From NCBI RefSeq assembly GCF_000002075.1, contig NW_004797359.1, positions 1,016,810 through 1,080,809 on the forward strand: a DNA stretch of 64,000 nt. The letters run 5' to 3'. This DNA is from Aplysia californica (lineage: Eukaryota > Mollusca > Gastropoda > Aplysiida > Aplysiidae). The notes under the pieces are model-generated. The model was not told where the DNA came from, did not search any database, and saw nothing but the letters and a program-made list of their open reading frames with translations. The position numbers and the translations under genes are program-made. Positions 1 to 11,255 of the stretch are shown piece after piece (the stretch's first letter is position 1; each line of letters starts with the position of its first letter).

Positions 1-24
1 TCTCTCTCTCTCTCTCTCTCTCTA
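1..24. repeat. (TC)n microsatellite at the window edge
   Basis: TC repeat cut by the left window boundary. Confidence 0.9.
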
Positions 25-283
25 TGAAACACACACATGTACACACACGCTGACTCGTTCCCCTCAATGGCCCTTTAAGTCAGCGTTCGTGAAAAGACAT
101 TAATTGTTTGGTGGACAATCTTAACCTATCTCAGGCGGTAAGGTACCATAGGGAATTTAGGGGGCGGTACCTCTCACTACTTCGCTTCTATCTATCTGTG
201 TCTCGAATCCTCTAATTTGTGTCTTCCATTTTGTCTCTCCCCCCCTTTTTTTCCCCTCTTTCTGCGCGCCTCAAGCCAACAGC

Positions 284-606
284 CTAAGGAACCATCGCCC
301 CGCTGTGCACAAGAGCTACGTGTTGCTCCAGGCTGTCGTGGTGTCCGAACACCTTCCCACAGACAGGGCACGGCAGGTTGGTGCGCGCCTCGCACTTCTG
401 CTCGTGTCGCTTCATGTTACTCTTGGTGGTGAACTTGCGGCCGCATGAGGTACACTCATGGACGTAGCGGGTGGTGGGGAAGTTGCACACGTTACTGCCG
501 TATGGTCGAGCGGTAGAGGGCTCGCCACCGATGCCGCGCGCTCTCATGCCGCGGTCCATGGAGGGGAAGCCAGGAGTGACCCAGGAGTCGTTTGAGAGGT
601 CAAAGC
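284..606 (-). CDS. Terminal zinc-finger exon T1 (C2HC-C2H2), most distal in the window
   Basis: Acceptor gtcaatctacag at 607, phase 1 (G|GC, Gly), 106 residues. The leader opens FDLSNDSWVTPGFPS. Finger 1 at 51-71 (CTSC, helix TKSNMKRHEQKC), linker EARTNLP, finger 2 at 79-100 (CPVC, helix HHDSLEQHVALVH), tail SGAMVP. Splicing to it from C2 would span about 45 kb. With only 283 bases beyond it before the window ends, it may or may not be the last exon of the array. Confidence 0.84.
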
Positions 607-1371
607 CTGTAGATTGACGGAGTAGTCAGTCAGTGATCATTTAAGCTCGGTGCGCTTCGACTGAGGACCCGGGCAAGGCCATAGATTTTTTCTTTAATCT
701 ATTGAAATATGCACCTTTTCAAAAGAGATTTTAAAAAGAGTAATATCAAACACCCCTCTACAAAAAGGGACACACAATGCAATTGAAATTAAATACTGTT
801 TTAAATAAAATTTGCGTCATTTTTAAAGTTAGTTCCATTTTGTATTTTTCTTCAGAGCGACGTCAATAAAGCAATGCGCTTATATGTAACATAAAGTAGA
901 CTTTACGCCAAAAGAACATTGTAGGGTCTTTAGAGGCGGGACCTCCGAATTTAAATATATCTCCAACAGGACTAATCAAAGTGGGCAGTGAGCCATGAAA
1001 GCTCCCCGGACTGTCCAAATTCAAGAACACCCTACCCCGTTAGGGATTCACACCAGGATCTAACACGGTAATCCAGCACATCATGCAAAACTAATGAAAG
1101 CAAAATAACTGCACGTGAGACATGAAAATGTAAAAGCATCTGTTGGCACGGAGTCCTGTCTGCATTTCACAGGGAAAATGCCCCCAAAACGAAAAAAAAA
1201 TAATAATAAAATGGTTTGGCCACCTTTTAGGAATGCCATGCCACAAAACCAGCCTAGAGAGCTTATGTTTGTTTGAGTAAAGAGAAGCACATCGACATCG
1301 ACATATTAGTTAGTGCTGGGGTAAAGTAAGATACACAGACAGAAACCACAAAGGGAAATTTTTTTTTTAAA

Positions 1372-1549
1372 GTTTTAGTGAGAGTTTTACGGCACTTGCA
1401 ACACAACAAGGTCATATACGTGCCGAAGATTAGAGGTGGTACAAGAGAGTAACAAACACAAAAAAGAAGGAGGGGAGATAAAGACGATAGATGTTTGATA
1501 GGAAAGAAGAAGCAAACCACACAAGAGCACCCGCCAACCACCCACAAGG
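1372..1549 (-). repeat. Hairpin-tailed SINE-like family copy
   Basis: Near full-length copy on the minus strand; hairpin arms are of the CGGCAC/GTGCCG type. Lies in the T2-T1 interval. Confidence 0.75.
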
Positions 1550-2034
1550 GAAATTAAAGAAGTAGTAGAGAAGTAGTAGAGCTTATAATAACACCTGGCA
1601 CCAAGGCTACAAAGGACAAGGTAGGTCACGCAAAAGATGGATAGAAAGAAGGGGTCAAGGGAACCTTGAGAAATTGTAACATCTCAATTGAAAGAGCTGC
1701 CGAGTTGGCCTACCATAGAAAACTGCACTTCCCCATAGACGCGCAACGGCAAAGGGGGCTGGAACAGTAGTAGTAATAATACCAGATCTAGTAAGAGTTT
1801 AAAACAAGAGGACAGACACAATTCATGTCTGTAAAAAGACAGGGGAGAACAAGAGCAAACAAGGAAAAAAATAATAGAAATAGAAAAGATAAGAAAAGAA
1901 AAAAAAGGAAAGGAAAGGAAAAGCCACACTAGACTAAAGCCCCCGTTAGCCACCGCAACAGGAACATCCAGAGTACCGTGGTAGATGTTTTACGAAACAT
2001 CCAATCGACCCATTTTAGTTCATACAGGAATAAA

Positions 2035-2183
2035 GCTGCCTTGACCCTGCTTGTCAAAGCCAACTTTGGCTAACAAACGGAGTAACTCTCTGAAACAAAC
2101 CTTCCCTCATGAGGACAGAACTCACGTCCTCTACGTACGACGCCAAGTGCTAAATCTTAACCAGTTAAACCACAGACACCGGT
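2035..2183 (-). repeat. Second tRNA-derived SINE family, copy 1
   Basis: The minus strand starts GGTGTCTGTGGTTTAACTGG and runs to a 3' part matching CTTGACAAGCAGGGTC. Related copies at 2,905-3,070, 17,220-17,402 and 27,312-27,470, all on the same strand. Confidence 0.6.
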
Positions 2184-2291
2184 ATCGTACACTGAGGCCA
2201 GAGGAACGCCGGCATGATACCGACAGTCTACCCGAGAAAACAGACGCACACCGACACAGTAATTTTCGTTTCGTTTAGTGCTGGGGAAAAG

Positions 2292-2293
2292 TC

Positions 2294-2348
<55 letters not shown>
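2292..2348. repeat. (CAGA)n microsatellite
   Basis: Fourteen or so uninterrupted CAGA units. A related impure GACA/GA tract lies at 3,296-3,480. Confidence 0.9.
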
Positions 2349-2904
2349 AACATCAGAGGGAAAAGAAAGAAGTAGGAAGTGCCAGATCGCCCTCCAACCA
2401 CCTGCCCACTAGTCTTCATGAAATGTGTTCTACGGTATAACATCAGTCACAGCCCAGAAAAATTATACACGTTTAACACCTTTTGCAACACTGAAATGCT
2501 TTTTAAGAGGTGGAACCTCCAAATCCAACGTCCATCTCCAATAGGACCGAACCAAATAGGAAATTCGCGCAAAGTGCCTATCCCATGGACACAACATCGG
2601 ATTGGCCTGAGCCTCAAACAGTCAAACTCAAATCCACGAATCTCACGATTAGGAGTCCAGTAGCCCACCCACAGGTCTACAACAACGCCACCAGTCACAG
2701 CTGTTCGGAGAAGTACATGAACATGTACACGTGGAACTGAAAGTTTACAGTCCTTTCAAAATCATGCCTGTTAATCTCAGATTGCGCTTGAGCAAAGAAA
2801 ATAGTATAAAGAACGGAGAGAAAAAAGGACCTGCCACAGGCACAGGGGGGCGTATTTTTTTAAGTGGGTGTTTTTTCATCTCTACCAACACAATTTAGGT
2901 CATG

Positions 2905-3070
2905 TAGAAGGTGGGCTTCCGACCCTGCCTATCAAGGCCAGTCCGAGCTGAGAGGTATACAACATCCCAGCCAAAAACACCTGAGATACTCGATAACAAT
3001 TTCTCCCTAGTCGAGAATCGAATTCAGGTTTCTTGCGTGCGAAGTGTCCAACCGCTACAACACAGACGCA
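2905..3070 (-). repeat. Second tRNA-derived SINE family, copy 2
   Basis: Minus-strand head GCGTCTGTGTTGTAGCGGTT and a B-box-like GAATTCGATTCTC, then a body ending in GGCAGGGTCGGAAGCCCACC. Confidence 0.65.
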
Positions 3071-3175
3071 CGTAGTGGGTCTATGACCACCCTCTCCCGA
3101 ACACGTGATGATTGAACACGGAGGTAAGGCGTAGAACATACGAGGACACATCTCCATGGCCCAGCGCAAGTCCAA

Positions 3176-3277
3176 CAGAGAGTAACATACAAAGAAACGA
3201 GGGAGGGGGGATAAAGATGATAGATGTTTTGATAGGACAGAAGGAGCAAACCACATCAGAGCATCCGCCAATCACAG
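3176..3277 (-). repeat. Hairpin-tailed SINE-like family, 5' fragment
   Basis: Contains the gataaag/gatag and gagcaaaccaca blocks but lacks the hairpin end. It is joined to a microsatellite on its right side. Confidence 0.6.
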
Positions 3278-3295
3278 AGTAAGAGAGAAAGAAAG

Positions 3296-3480
3296 GGGGG
3301 GGGGGGGGAGAGAAGAAGAGAGAAATAGCGAGAGAGACAGACAGACAGGCAGACAGACAAAAACAGAGAAGAGAGAAATAGCGAGAGAGACAGACAGACA
3401 GGCAGGCAGACAGACAGACAGACAAAAACAGAGCGAGAGAGATAGAGACAGACATACAAACAGAGACACACAGAGAGAGG
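3296..3480. repeat. Impure GACA/GAGA microsatellite with G-run
   Basis: G13 then alternating AGAGAGAAATAGCGAGAGAG and GACAGACAGGCAGACA blocks, internally duplicated. Cys-rich open frames on the minus strand here are repeat artefacts. Confidence 0.85.
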
Positions 3481-3547
3481 TTTTTCTCACTACACAGTCT
3501 TTCAGACAACAAAAATGCAAGAAAGCGTGATATTCTAGGTAAAAACA

Positions 3548-3553
3548 TTTATT
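3548..3553 (-). terminator. Canonical poly(A) signal downstream of T2
   Basis: AATAAA on the minus strand 307 bases past the T2 stop, before a GACA-rich repeat. Position is reasonable for a short 3' UTR; hexamer only. Confidence 0.35.
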
Positions 3554-3859
3554 TGCCAAGGATTCTCGTTTTTCCCCCCATAGGGTTGATAATTTCCATA
3601 ACAGTAAAAACAGCAGCAACATCTTAAAACTTGCCACATGATACACGTAAACACATTAGGCTACCGTCTCTAAGAAATGTCATTGCTCAAACACAACCAA
3701 ACACTCATTTCTATTCAAGAGGAAAGTCATACAAACGTATAAATGCACTGGTCTTCTTGGGTTGAATTTGACTTTTGAGTTCATGTCCCCACCCCATCCC
3801 AGCCCACTACTAATAACATATTATTACAACGCTGTGTCCGTCCGCTACTTAGACGTTCG

Positions 3860-4140
3860 TTAGTCGTACGGGTGTACCATCCTCATGTGAGAAAGCAGCT
3901 TGTCCGAGCGGAAGTAAAACTTGTGGCACAAGTGACACGAGTACGACTTGATGCGGGCACACTTGAACTTGTGCCGGTACAGGTTACCCTTCTTGGTGAA
4001 GGACGTGTTGCAGCGCTCGCAAACGTACGGCCGGGGTGGCGGCGAGTCCGCGGAGCCCTTCACGACAGGGACAACGCTGGCACTGTGGCCGCTCTGGCGG
4101 GGCGATTGGAGCAAACCCAGGCTCTGCATCATCAAAAAAA
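3860..4140 (-). CDS. Terminal zinc-finger exon T2 (C2HC-C2H2)
   Basis: Acceptor ctcttgactcccttccag at 4,141, phase 1 (G|TT, Val), 92 residues. Leader with SPRQSGHSAS and PPPRP. Finger 1 at 40-60 (CERC, helix KKGNLYRHKFKC), linker ARIKSYS, finger 2 at 68-89 (CHLC, helix RSDKLLSHMRMVH), tail PYD. The plan matches T1 and T12. A canonical AATAAA lies 307 bases beyond the stop. Confidence 0.86.
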
Positions 4141-5117
4141 CTGGAAGGGAGTCAAGAGAAAAAAAGAGAAGACTGGGGTCACTACGGCCTCAGAAGAAGG
4201 TGAGCGAGGAATCATATATTAAATGAAATTTTATAAAAACAAATTTTAAAAATAATAAAACACTCTTCATGTGGGCCTGTCCTGTTGCAGGAGGCTGCTG
4301 GCCATGGGGTAACGCACTGTTCAAACAAAAACACAAATTTTCTGAGGATGTACATCAATTAATGAGTTCCATAGAAAAACCTCTCTTGGGCTCTCGCATG
4401 CATTTCCTTGGGGTGGGCAAATATTTAAAAAATGACATGCTGATTTGGAAGTACTGTATATCTTCTTTGCTGACAGACACTAATCCCAAGTTCCCTAGCA
4501 CAATGTGAACCTACATTATCTAATACTACATTAGAAGCCACAACATGAGATCTTTTGAGAGTTCCATTTCAGGAAACCAAATAAAAGTTACAGATCGAAA
4601 AACTATTCTGACTAACGCTGAAGACGCGAGGACGTTATTGGGTATGGCACCAGCAGACGGGAAAGTACAGACCTAATTTTAAAAAAATTTAAACCAAAGG
4701 ATAAAGTTCTTGTGAAGATACCGGATTTCTTATCTATCACACAAGAAATTAAGACTTTGCAGGACTGAGAACACCGACTTTCTCGTGACTGAAATTCTTT
4801 TCTGCTACATGAAATGCTATTAAAAAAACTCCTTTTTCACAAAGACAAACCACACATGCACACGAACATACATGTACTTGCATACACAAGATCCTTATCA
4901 GGTCTATCAAAACCTTTCAGCGAACACACTCTACAAACATTTAGCCATTCCTCGAGAATCTAACAAATTTTAACAATATAGACAGTCCGTTTGAACTAAA
5001 GCTCCACAAAAATACAACTAATGGTCTTTGGAGAGTAAAAAGTGATGGGAATGTAGTTCACTTGCACCTATGCTGTTACTGCTAGTTAATCCAGACGTCC
5101 CGCGAGGCAGTATCGGT

Positions 5118-5389
5118 TCACGTTTCAGAAGACTTTCTTTGGGAACTTTCACAACGAGAGTTGGCGATGTTAGGATGGAAGCGCTGCACGCAGAGGATGG
5201 CGTGGCCCTTCATGTGGTCTGGCCGGTGGAAAGTCTTCTGGCAGCGTGGGCAGCGAAGAACCCGAGTGCCGGCACACTTCCACGTGTGCCTCTGCAGGCT
5301 GGTCTTGTGAGAGAAAAGCCTCTTGCACAGCTCGCATTCGTACGGGCTCCACAACCAACCGTGTCTGGACGAGAGGGGGACTCGAGCGC
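5118..5389 (-). CDS. Terminal zinc-finger exon T3 (C2HC-C2HC)
   Basis: Acceptor tttttgctcgtcgtcag at 5,390, phase 1 (G|GC, Gly), 89 residues. A short leader (ARVPLSSRHGWLWSPYE) leads into finger 1 at 18-38 (CELC, helix HKTSLQRHTWKC), linker AGTRVLR, finger 2 at 46-66 (CPRC, helix RPDHMKGHAILC, H-x3-C), then a 23-residue Ser/Arg/Asn tail. Member of the T3-T6 tandem group. Both fingers end in Cys. Confidence 0.85.
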
Positions 5390-6557
5390 CTGACGACGAG
5401 CAAAAATAGAGAGCAACGTGTCAGAGTGAGTCACACACGTCACCTGGCTGGTGAAGATAGCTTGGCCAAATGTGTGCTTGCGGGTTTTCCCTTCCCCGAT
5501 GGGCGAGCATACCGAGGAGAGTCATTTTGGCTCTGAACTCAATACCGAGCTCTTCTCCTTGGTCATGAGAAATTCGCATCTAAGATGCAAGTGAAATGTG
5601 AACAATGTTTTAATGTCGACGGTGCCCCAATAGCTACCGGCTCTTACAGAAAATCATTGAGATGAGCTTACGAAAAATAATTTGGATATAATCGAAGCTT
5701 TCTCAAAATCGTTTCAGGGAAACAGAAATACAAAAATTGGGACTAAATTTCAATACGTTCATGTAATGGATGGTGTACTCCTTAGTAGATAGATGCATCA
5801 AATAAAATGGCAGCATCTACAAAATATGAGGTACAAGAACTGAAGTTAGAAGAAAAATACATTATATCAGTAGTAGCCTACGTGACAATGTACATTTGAT
5901 ATTTTTCACCTTCACATTCTTACACTATTCGTCTGAATCATGAGGTGAAAAATGAAATTCAGGTCTGTTCTTACACTTACAGCACCTCTCCCCTTCGCAT
6001 CCCTACCCCCGATAGTAAGACCAACATCATCTTCCAACAAAAGGCACACTGCACTACAACTGGTAACGTGCCCGCGCAGACAGCAATGTGAAATAAGAAT
6101 ACAAAGTTCGAAGTGTAACCTGATGCATAGATCCACACAGTTAATGCAGTCTACAATACCCATACAGAGCATAATATAAACACTCAAACTCAATGCCTGC
6201 CTCTCAAACACTCCCAACGTGTTCGCTTTTATATTAAAAGAATGGTGAAAATTAATGACATTGTACGCGAGTGTATTTTTCATTCTGAGTTTGGGGGAAA
6301 GTGGAGGATCGGTCACTGAGCAATTGAGAAGTACATTGCATCCTCACAGGATCCGCGTAACTCTACTTTTTTTAAAAGCCACCCGCCGTGGCTCAACACA
6401 AAATTGTACATAGATCTGTGCTAATTCTCAACAGATTCTAATAACCCGATACCAACTATAATAGAGACAATGGAAGCCCTAAAACTAGTAAAGCACTTTG
6501 CTTTAGAAAATAAATAAATACTGTATCGAAGCAAAGTAAACAAATTAGCTGCAACCC

Positions 6558-6588
<31 letters not shown>

Positions 6589-6782
6589 ACTCCACACAAT
6601 TTTAAGTAGATTTTAGCACCCTTCTTTTTTAAAATTTAATCATTTAAGAAGCAGGCTGCTTCAGCCCTGCTTGTCATGGTTAACCTAGGCTCAATATTAC
6701 GAAAAGTATAGAGCTAGATAGCATCTATTAACTGTAATCACTATGCCAACGTTCTTAATAGTTTCCATTTCTCGTGTCATCA

Positions 6783-7075
6783 TTAAACTGCATCTCCTTG
6801 AGCGAAGTGAGCTCCGACTGCACAGTTAACGGTCAGTCGATGCCGCCTCAGTTTGTCTCTTCTGTGAAAAAGTCGCCCACAGTCCGGGCAGGCCAGCTGT
6901 CGAGTGCCCATACACTTCCATTTGTGCCGGAGCAGGCTGGAGCGGAGGGTGAAGGTCTTCTTGCAGCGCTCACACATCCACTCGCTGCCGGTGTATTCGG
7001 ACAGCAAGTCGTCGTCCGTTCTGCGCCGACGGCGTGGACTAGTGAATAGGCCAGCAGAAGTACCGGTATGGAATT
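6783..7075 (-). CDS. Terminal zinc-finger exon T4 (C2HC-C2HC)
   Basis: Acceptor tctcctaccttgtcaccag at 7,076, phase 1 (G|AA, Glu), 96 residues. Upstream AGs give the wrong phase. The leader contains five Arg in a row, then finger 1 at 34-54 (CERC, helix LRSSLLRHKWKC), linker MGTRQLA, finger 2 at 62-84 (CPDC, helix RRDKLRRH) whose last ligand is Cys after five residues (HRLTVNC), unlike its sister T5. Tail AVGAHFAQGDAV. A variant ATTAAA lies at 6,635-6,640. Confidence 0.86.
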
Positions 7076-7907
7076 CTGGTGACAAGGTAGGAGAATCAAT
7101 GCTAAACGGATGACGGGGGCCCAAGTGTCTGAAGCGCAGACGCTAAATGTGCTCATTGAAAGCATGACGATGGCAAAGAAAGGCGGGACAAAAAGTCCCT
7201 GGGTACAATGTTAAAAAAAAAACAACTCTTACTTATGCTTTGTTTGTAGAGGACCCAGCTGTGCGGGATAACTTGGTATTCTAGTCCTGAAGGAACTACA
7301 GCTACCACAGTGTACACAGGGACGGGACGGCAGTGAGACCGCGAATTCGAAAGTGAATACATAAAAATGAAAAGCAATTTGTCATTTATAATCCCATGCA
7401 AAACTTGACGTCCACTTTAAATCTTCAAGCCTGAATAAAAAATTGATAGCTTTAAGGTTAGTTTTTTAAACATCAGTTTTTCAGCAACATTTTTGTTGAC
7501 CCACAAAAACTGGACTATGCTGCAGAAATACATCTAAACACACCACAGTGACCTTGTTACAAAATATCGCACGGAACACTGTATTCCTTATACTTATAGA
7601 TGTAAAAATGGTGTTCTCGCAACATGAAGTAAAGATCGCATGTTGAGCTGTTGCAAAGGGCACAAAACGTTCTGAGTGGCTATAAAGACAACAAGAGTTA
7701 CTCGACCAACAAGGAGCTTTACATAAAAAGCACCCAATATATAGGCCCATTTCCAGTACAGTCACACAGAATGCTCACAGCACAGAGACCCTATGCGAGC
7801 GATACAAGAATTAAAAGCAAGACATGGGTGCCCGCACTTACTAACAAAAACATAGTACTGGCTCCAAGCATATGCCGTTACTCATGCAATCTCGAGGAGC
7901 TGCACGG

Positions 7908-8161
7908 TCAAAACAGAACAGCTCCACTGTGCCGATTAATGTGATGGAGGCGCAGTTTGTCTTTCCGGTAGAACAGCTGTCCACACTCCGGACAGGCCAA
8001 CTGTCGAGTGCCCTCGCATTTCCACTTGTGCCGGAGCAGGCTGGAGCGGTGGTTGAAGTTCTTCTGGCAGCGGAGGCATGTCCACGCACTGCCGGTGTAA
8101 TTGGAGAACCACTTCAAGCCCGCTGTGCGTCGGCCAGGGTTGCTGGCGACGAGGTGGAATC
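7908..8161 (-). CDS. Terminal zinc-finger exon T5 (C2HC-C2H2)
   Basis: Acceptor tttccccgccttgtcgccag at 8,162, phase 1 (G|GA, Gly), 83 residues. Finger 1 at 28-48 (CLRC, helix HRSSLLRHKWKC), linker EGTRQLA, finger 2 at 56-77 (CPEC, helix RKDKLRLHHINRH), tail SGAVLF. The acceptor and first codons align base for base with those of T4 (ccttgtc-x-ccag then xATTCCA), showing T4 and T5 arose by duplication that included the splice site. Confidence 0.87.
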
Positions 8162-9238
8162 CTGGCGACAAGGCGGGGAAAGGAACACGTCAAGGATTGT
8201 TTCCCAACAAAGCAAGAGATCTGAGGTGCAGGAGTTCAGTGTGTTGGCCAACATCAAGAAGCGACAATAGCAATATATGAGCCGAGACAAAAGGGGGCCA
8301 CCAAAAATAACGCTCATGTATACTTGCGGAGGGCTCCAGTGTGCAACATCTTCTGTCTGGAAAGTGGTTCTGAACCTATGACCTACGGACATGTTACACT
8401 GGTGGACGTGATATAGGAGTAACGAGTAACAGTGACATTTCACACCGGAAGAGTATTTTATAAATGCATTTTAAGTTACTTGTATTATTTGAAGAGTGTT
8501 AGATTCTAGCTGTTGGGGGTTTATTAGGAGATGGCAAGGCGGCAAATCTTTTGTTTCTTCTTTAACCAAGCGCATCAAATCATAAAGAAGGCTAAGGGAA
8601 GCATTTTGCAGAGTACCACCCCTACCTCCCTCCCGAAACATCCAAACCAACGCCGACTTCAAAAAAAAAAAAAAAAAAAGAAGCATTTTCTAATTTTCCA
8701 ACACAAACATAAAAGTCGATTCCATTAAAAAATAACCCCGAACAAGCAAAACAAGAGAGAAGGAGTGGTTGTTGTTTTTTTAGGTAATCAGTGTGCATTG
8801 TCGCATTCTAAAAAGATAAGTAAAAATAAATTCTCAAACATTTGCTTTAAACAGGTTTATAAATCCGCATATAACATCAATGCGCCACAGAAAAATAGAG
8901 AAGATAATTATTATGGCCCTTTTCTTTTAATAAAGCAATTGCATTCGATTGAATTGCAATTAAAAAGACATCATAACACAACTATAGCAGTCACTAACTA
9001 GAAATCTACACAACAAGAGTACTTGATTAGATCGGTTTTGACAGCCGTTTATAACATTCTTCAGTACATGAGCGCTACCCAGATGCCAGTCAACAGAGCT
9101 TCCGGAACCCTCTGAGCTGGCGTAAATAATAAGTAGAAATAGTATCAGCCCACACATCTAAAAGGGAACACAAGAAACAATAGGTGGGACATTTCATGCG
9201 GTTCTTGATATTGATAGTGATAGTGGGCACTCATAGTT

Positions 9239-9492
9239 TCACGCAATGCTCAGGCCCGCTCTGTGCATGGCTTCCATGTGGCTGCGCAGCCGGTCCATGC
9301 GGTGGAAGAGACGTCCACAGACAGGGCAATCCAACACCCGAGTGCCTTCGCATTTCCATTTGTGTCGGGTCAGGCTCTGGCGCATGCTAAACACGCGCGA
9401 GCAGTGCTCACACATGAACGATCCTCTCTGGCGGGATCGGCTCGAGCGGGGGGATCTGTGGCCGTGGCGTTGAATAGAAGACGGAACACCAC
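9239..9492 (-). CDS. Terminal zinc-finger exon T6 (C2HC-C2H2)
   Basis: Read directly from the minus strand. Acceptor cacctcgtcag region: the exon begins at 9,492 after ctcgtcag, phase 1 (G|GT, Gly), 83 residues to TGA at 9,239. The Arg/Ser-rich leader (HRSPRSSRSRQRG) precedes finger 1 at 27-47 (CEHC, helix MRQSLTRHKWKC), linker EGTRVLD, finger 2 at 55-76 (CPVC, helix RMDRLRSHMEAMH), tail RAGLSIA. Clearly of the T3-T6 group (RHxWKCxGTRxLxCPxC). The pyrimidine tract is poor because a C/G-rich leader precedes; phase and homology support the choice. Confidence 0.83.
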
Positions 9493-10668
9493 CTGACGAG
9501 GTAAAACATGCGCCCTCTCAGATACAGCAGCAGGGACTCAACTGCACAGCTATGATGAGCTGCATCACAGTATTTTACACAGACGCACACACACATGCAT
9601 ACCCCCCCCCCCCCCCACACACACACACACAACTACAAAGAAGGCTTTAGGCCGGCAGGGTCGCACTTCAGAACACAGGCACGTCAAAACACTTGGCATG
9701 TTTTGCTCAACAGGTCATCACACCAGCCCATTCTCTTGGTCATTTCTCGCGGAATTCTAATATAATGTTTCTGTTGGCTTATTCAAAAGTTACATGTATG
9801 ACAAAAGAGAAAACCAGACCAGACTTTAATGTCGGGAAATAAAACTGACCGGAAAGAAAAACAAAAATACTGCTAATGCTAAGGTGACCTACGCTGTATA
9901 GCATCAGTAAATGAGCTCGAGTTTGACAATGCTCTAAAAGTCTGACTTGACAAGCGTTGGTTAGTCCTAACATTTTCGAACAGCACAAAGCGATCTGTCT
10001 CAAGGAAACTGTAAAAAGATCAATGTAGAGAAAGATGGCATCCATCTTCCAAAGAGCAGTTGAACAAGGGCCACTTGTGCCAACCGCTAAAATGACATCT
10101 AACGCACGGTAAATTACATTACACTATGTTTGACTTTACCATAAACATAACGAATACGGAATATCGCACTAAATTTGTCCCGAGTCAGTCTGCTTGTGTC
10201 ACTATTCATGATGTATAACTTGACGCTATTTATGGAATTATCTTCTAATTAGGGTTGCGCAGATGAACCTGGTAAGACAACAACAGCATTTAGCAAGGCA
10301 GCCGTGAGGTACAAACAAACACGCAACCACAACCTTTATGGTAAGTGAGAAAGACAATCAGAATTAATGTACTTTTTGAGAAAATATGAGACTAAACTCC
10401 AGAAATAAAATAGAAAACACTGTATAGCCTAATTAATAGGTGCAGCTGTCTTCAAATTCGAGTCTGATGCTAAAACGAAAAGGATCAAAATGCTTAAAGC
10501 TAACAGTCACCACACATCCACTGAAGAGGACTCACTGCAATGAAGCTTTTGTTGTTTTGATTTCTTAAAACAATTCAACAATAAGAAGCCAAGCTACTTG
10601 TGTGATATCATATACATGTAAATCTGGAGAGTAATAGATCTGCATGACAAAACTCTGGTGGAGTAAAT

Positions 10669-11255
10669 CTACAGCTTCAGTTTTAACAGCTCTTGGTTTA
10701 GACGCTTGGACCCGAACTCGGACGTCTTCCTCTTCATGGGCACCCACATGCCGTGCGTGAGCATGTGAGCACGGAAGTAGTCGAGACGATAGTAAAGTTT
10801 TCCGCACACGTTACAGCCCATGCCCCGAGACTGTTCGCATTTGTTACGGTGACGCTGCATGTTGCGCTGGTAGTTGAAACTCTTCCCACACCGGCAGAAG
10901 TACAAATCATCCCCTGGCCGCCTCTTGCCCCGCTCTTCCACCGGTTGTTGAGTTTCCTCTGCATGCCCAGTCATGGCATTAACAATCTTGATACATGGTT
11001 TCTTTTCTCTGTCCGACTTATGCACTTGTAGCGACTCCATGGTCGGTAACGAAGAGTTCTGACAAAACCGTTGATGCTGTAACAGATAAGAGAGGTACAC
11101 AAAGGTTTTGCCACATTTGCAGCGCAGCGGGCTACAACTCTGTGAGAGTTTTCCTGTCGCCAGTGTTTGGCCAGCCCCAACAATCACTGAACCACCATCT
11201 TCCGATTCTGTCGTGTCTAAAGCCACATCCATGTACGCCATGACCTCATCTTTCC
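10669..11255 (-). CDS. Terminal zinc-finger exon T7 (three fingers, two with C-x1-C)
   Basis: Acceptor gcttttattttcaccag at 11,256, phase 1 (G|GG, Gly), 194 residues. The acidic leader KDEVMAYMDVALDTTESEDG precedes finger 1 at 45-64 and finger 2 at 120-139; both have C-x1-C (CKC, CRC) instead of C-x2-C and end H-x3-C. Finger 3 at 147-167 is C2H2 (CNVC, helix RLDYFRAHMLTH). A 55-residue charged spacer separates fingers 1 and 2, so the isolated first finger may be a captured duplicate. A basic tail (MKRKTSEFGSKRLNQELLK) could add a nuclear signal. Only exon with this ligand spacing, repeated twice in one exon, so probably not a sequencing error. Confidence 0.85.

Larger units (their letters stand above)
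607..3859. other. Interval T2-T1 without coding sequence
   Basis: Holds one hairpin-tailed SINE-like copy, a 5' fragment of another, two second-family SINEs and two microsatellites. I see no finger-encoding exon here. Confidence 0.6.

Noticed and set aside
3081-3646. Cys/Leu-rich minus-strand open frames (VCLSVCLSVCLS type)
   Set aside because: Translation of the GACA/GAGA microsatellite; three frames give similar repeats and no domain.
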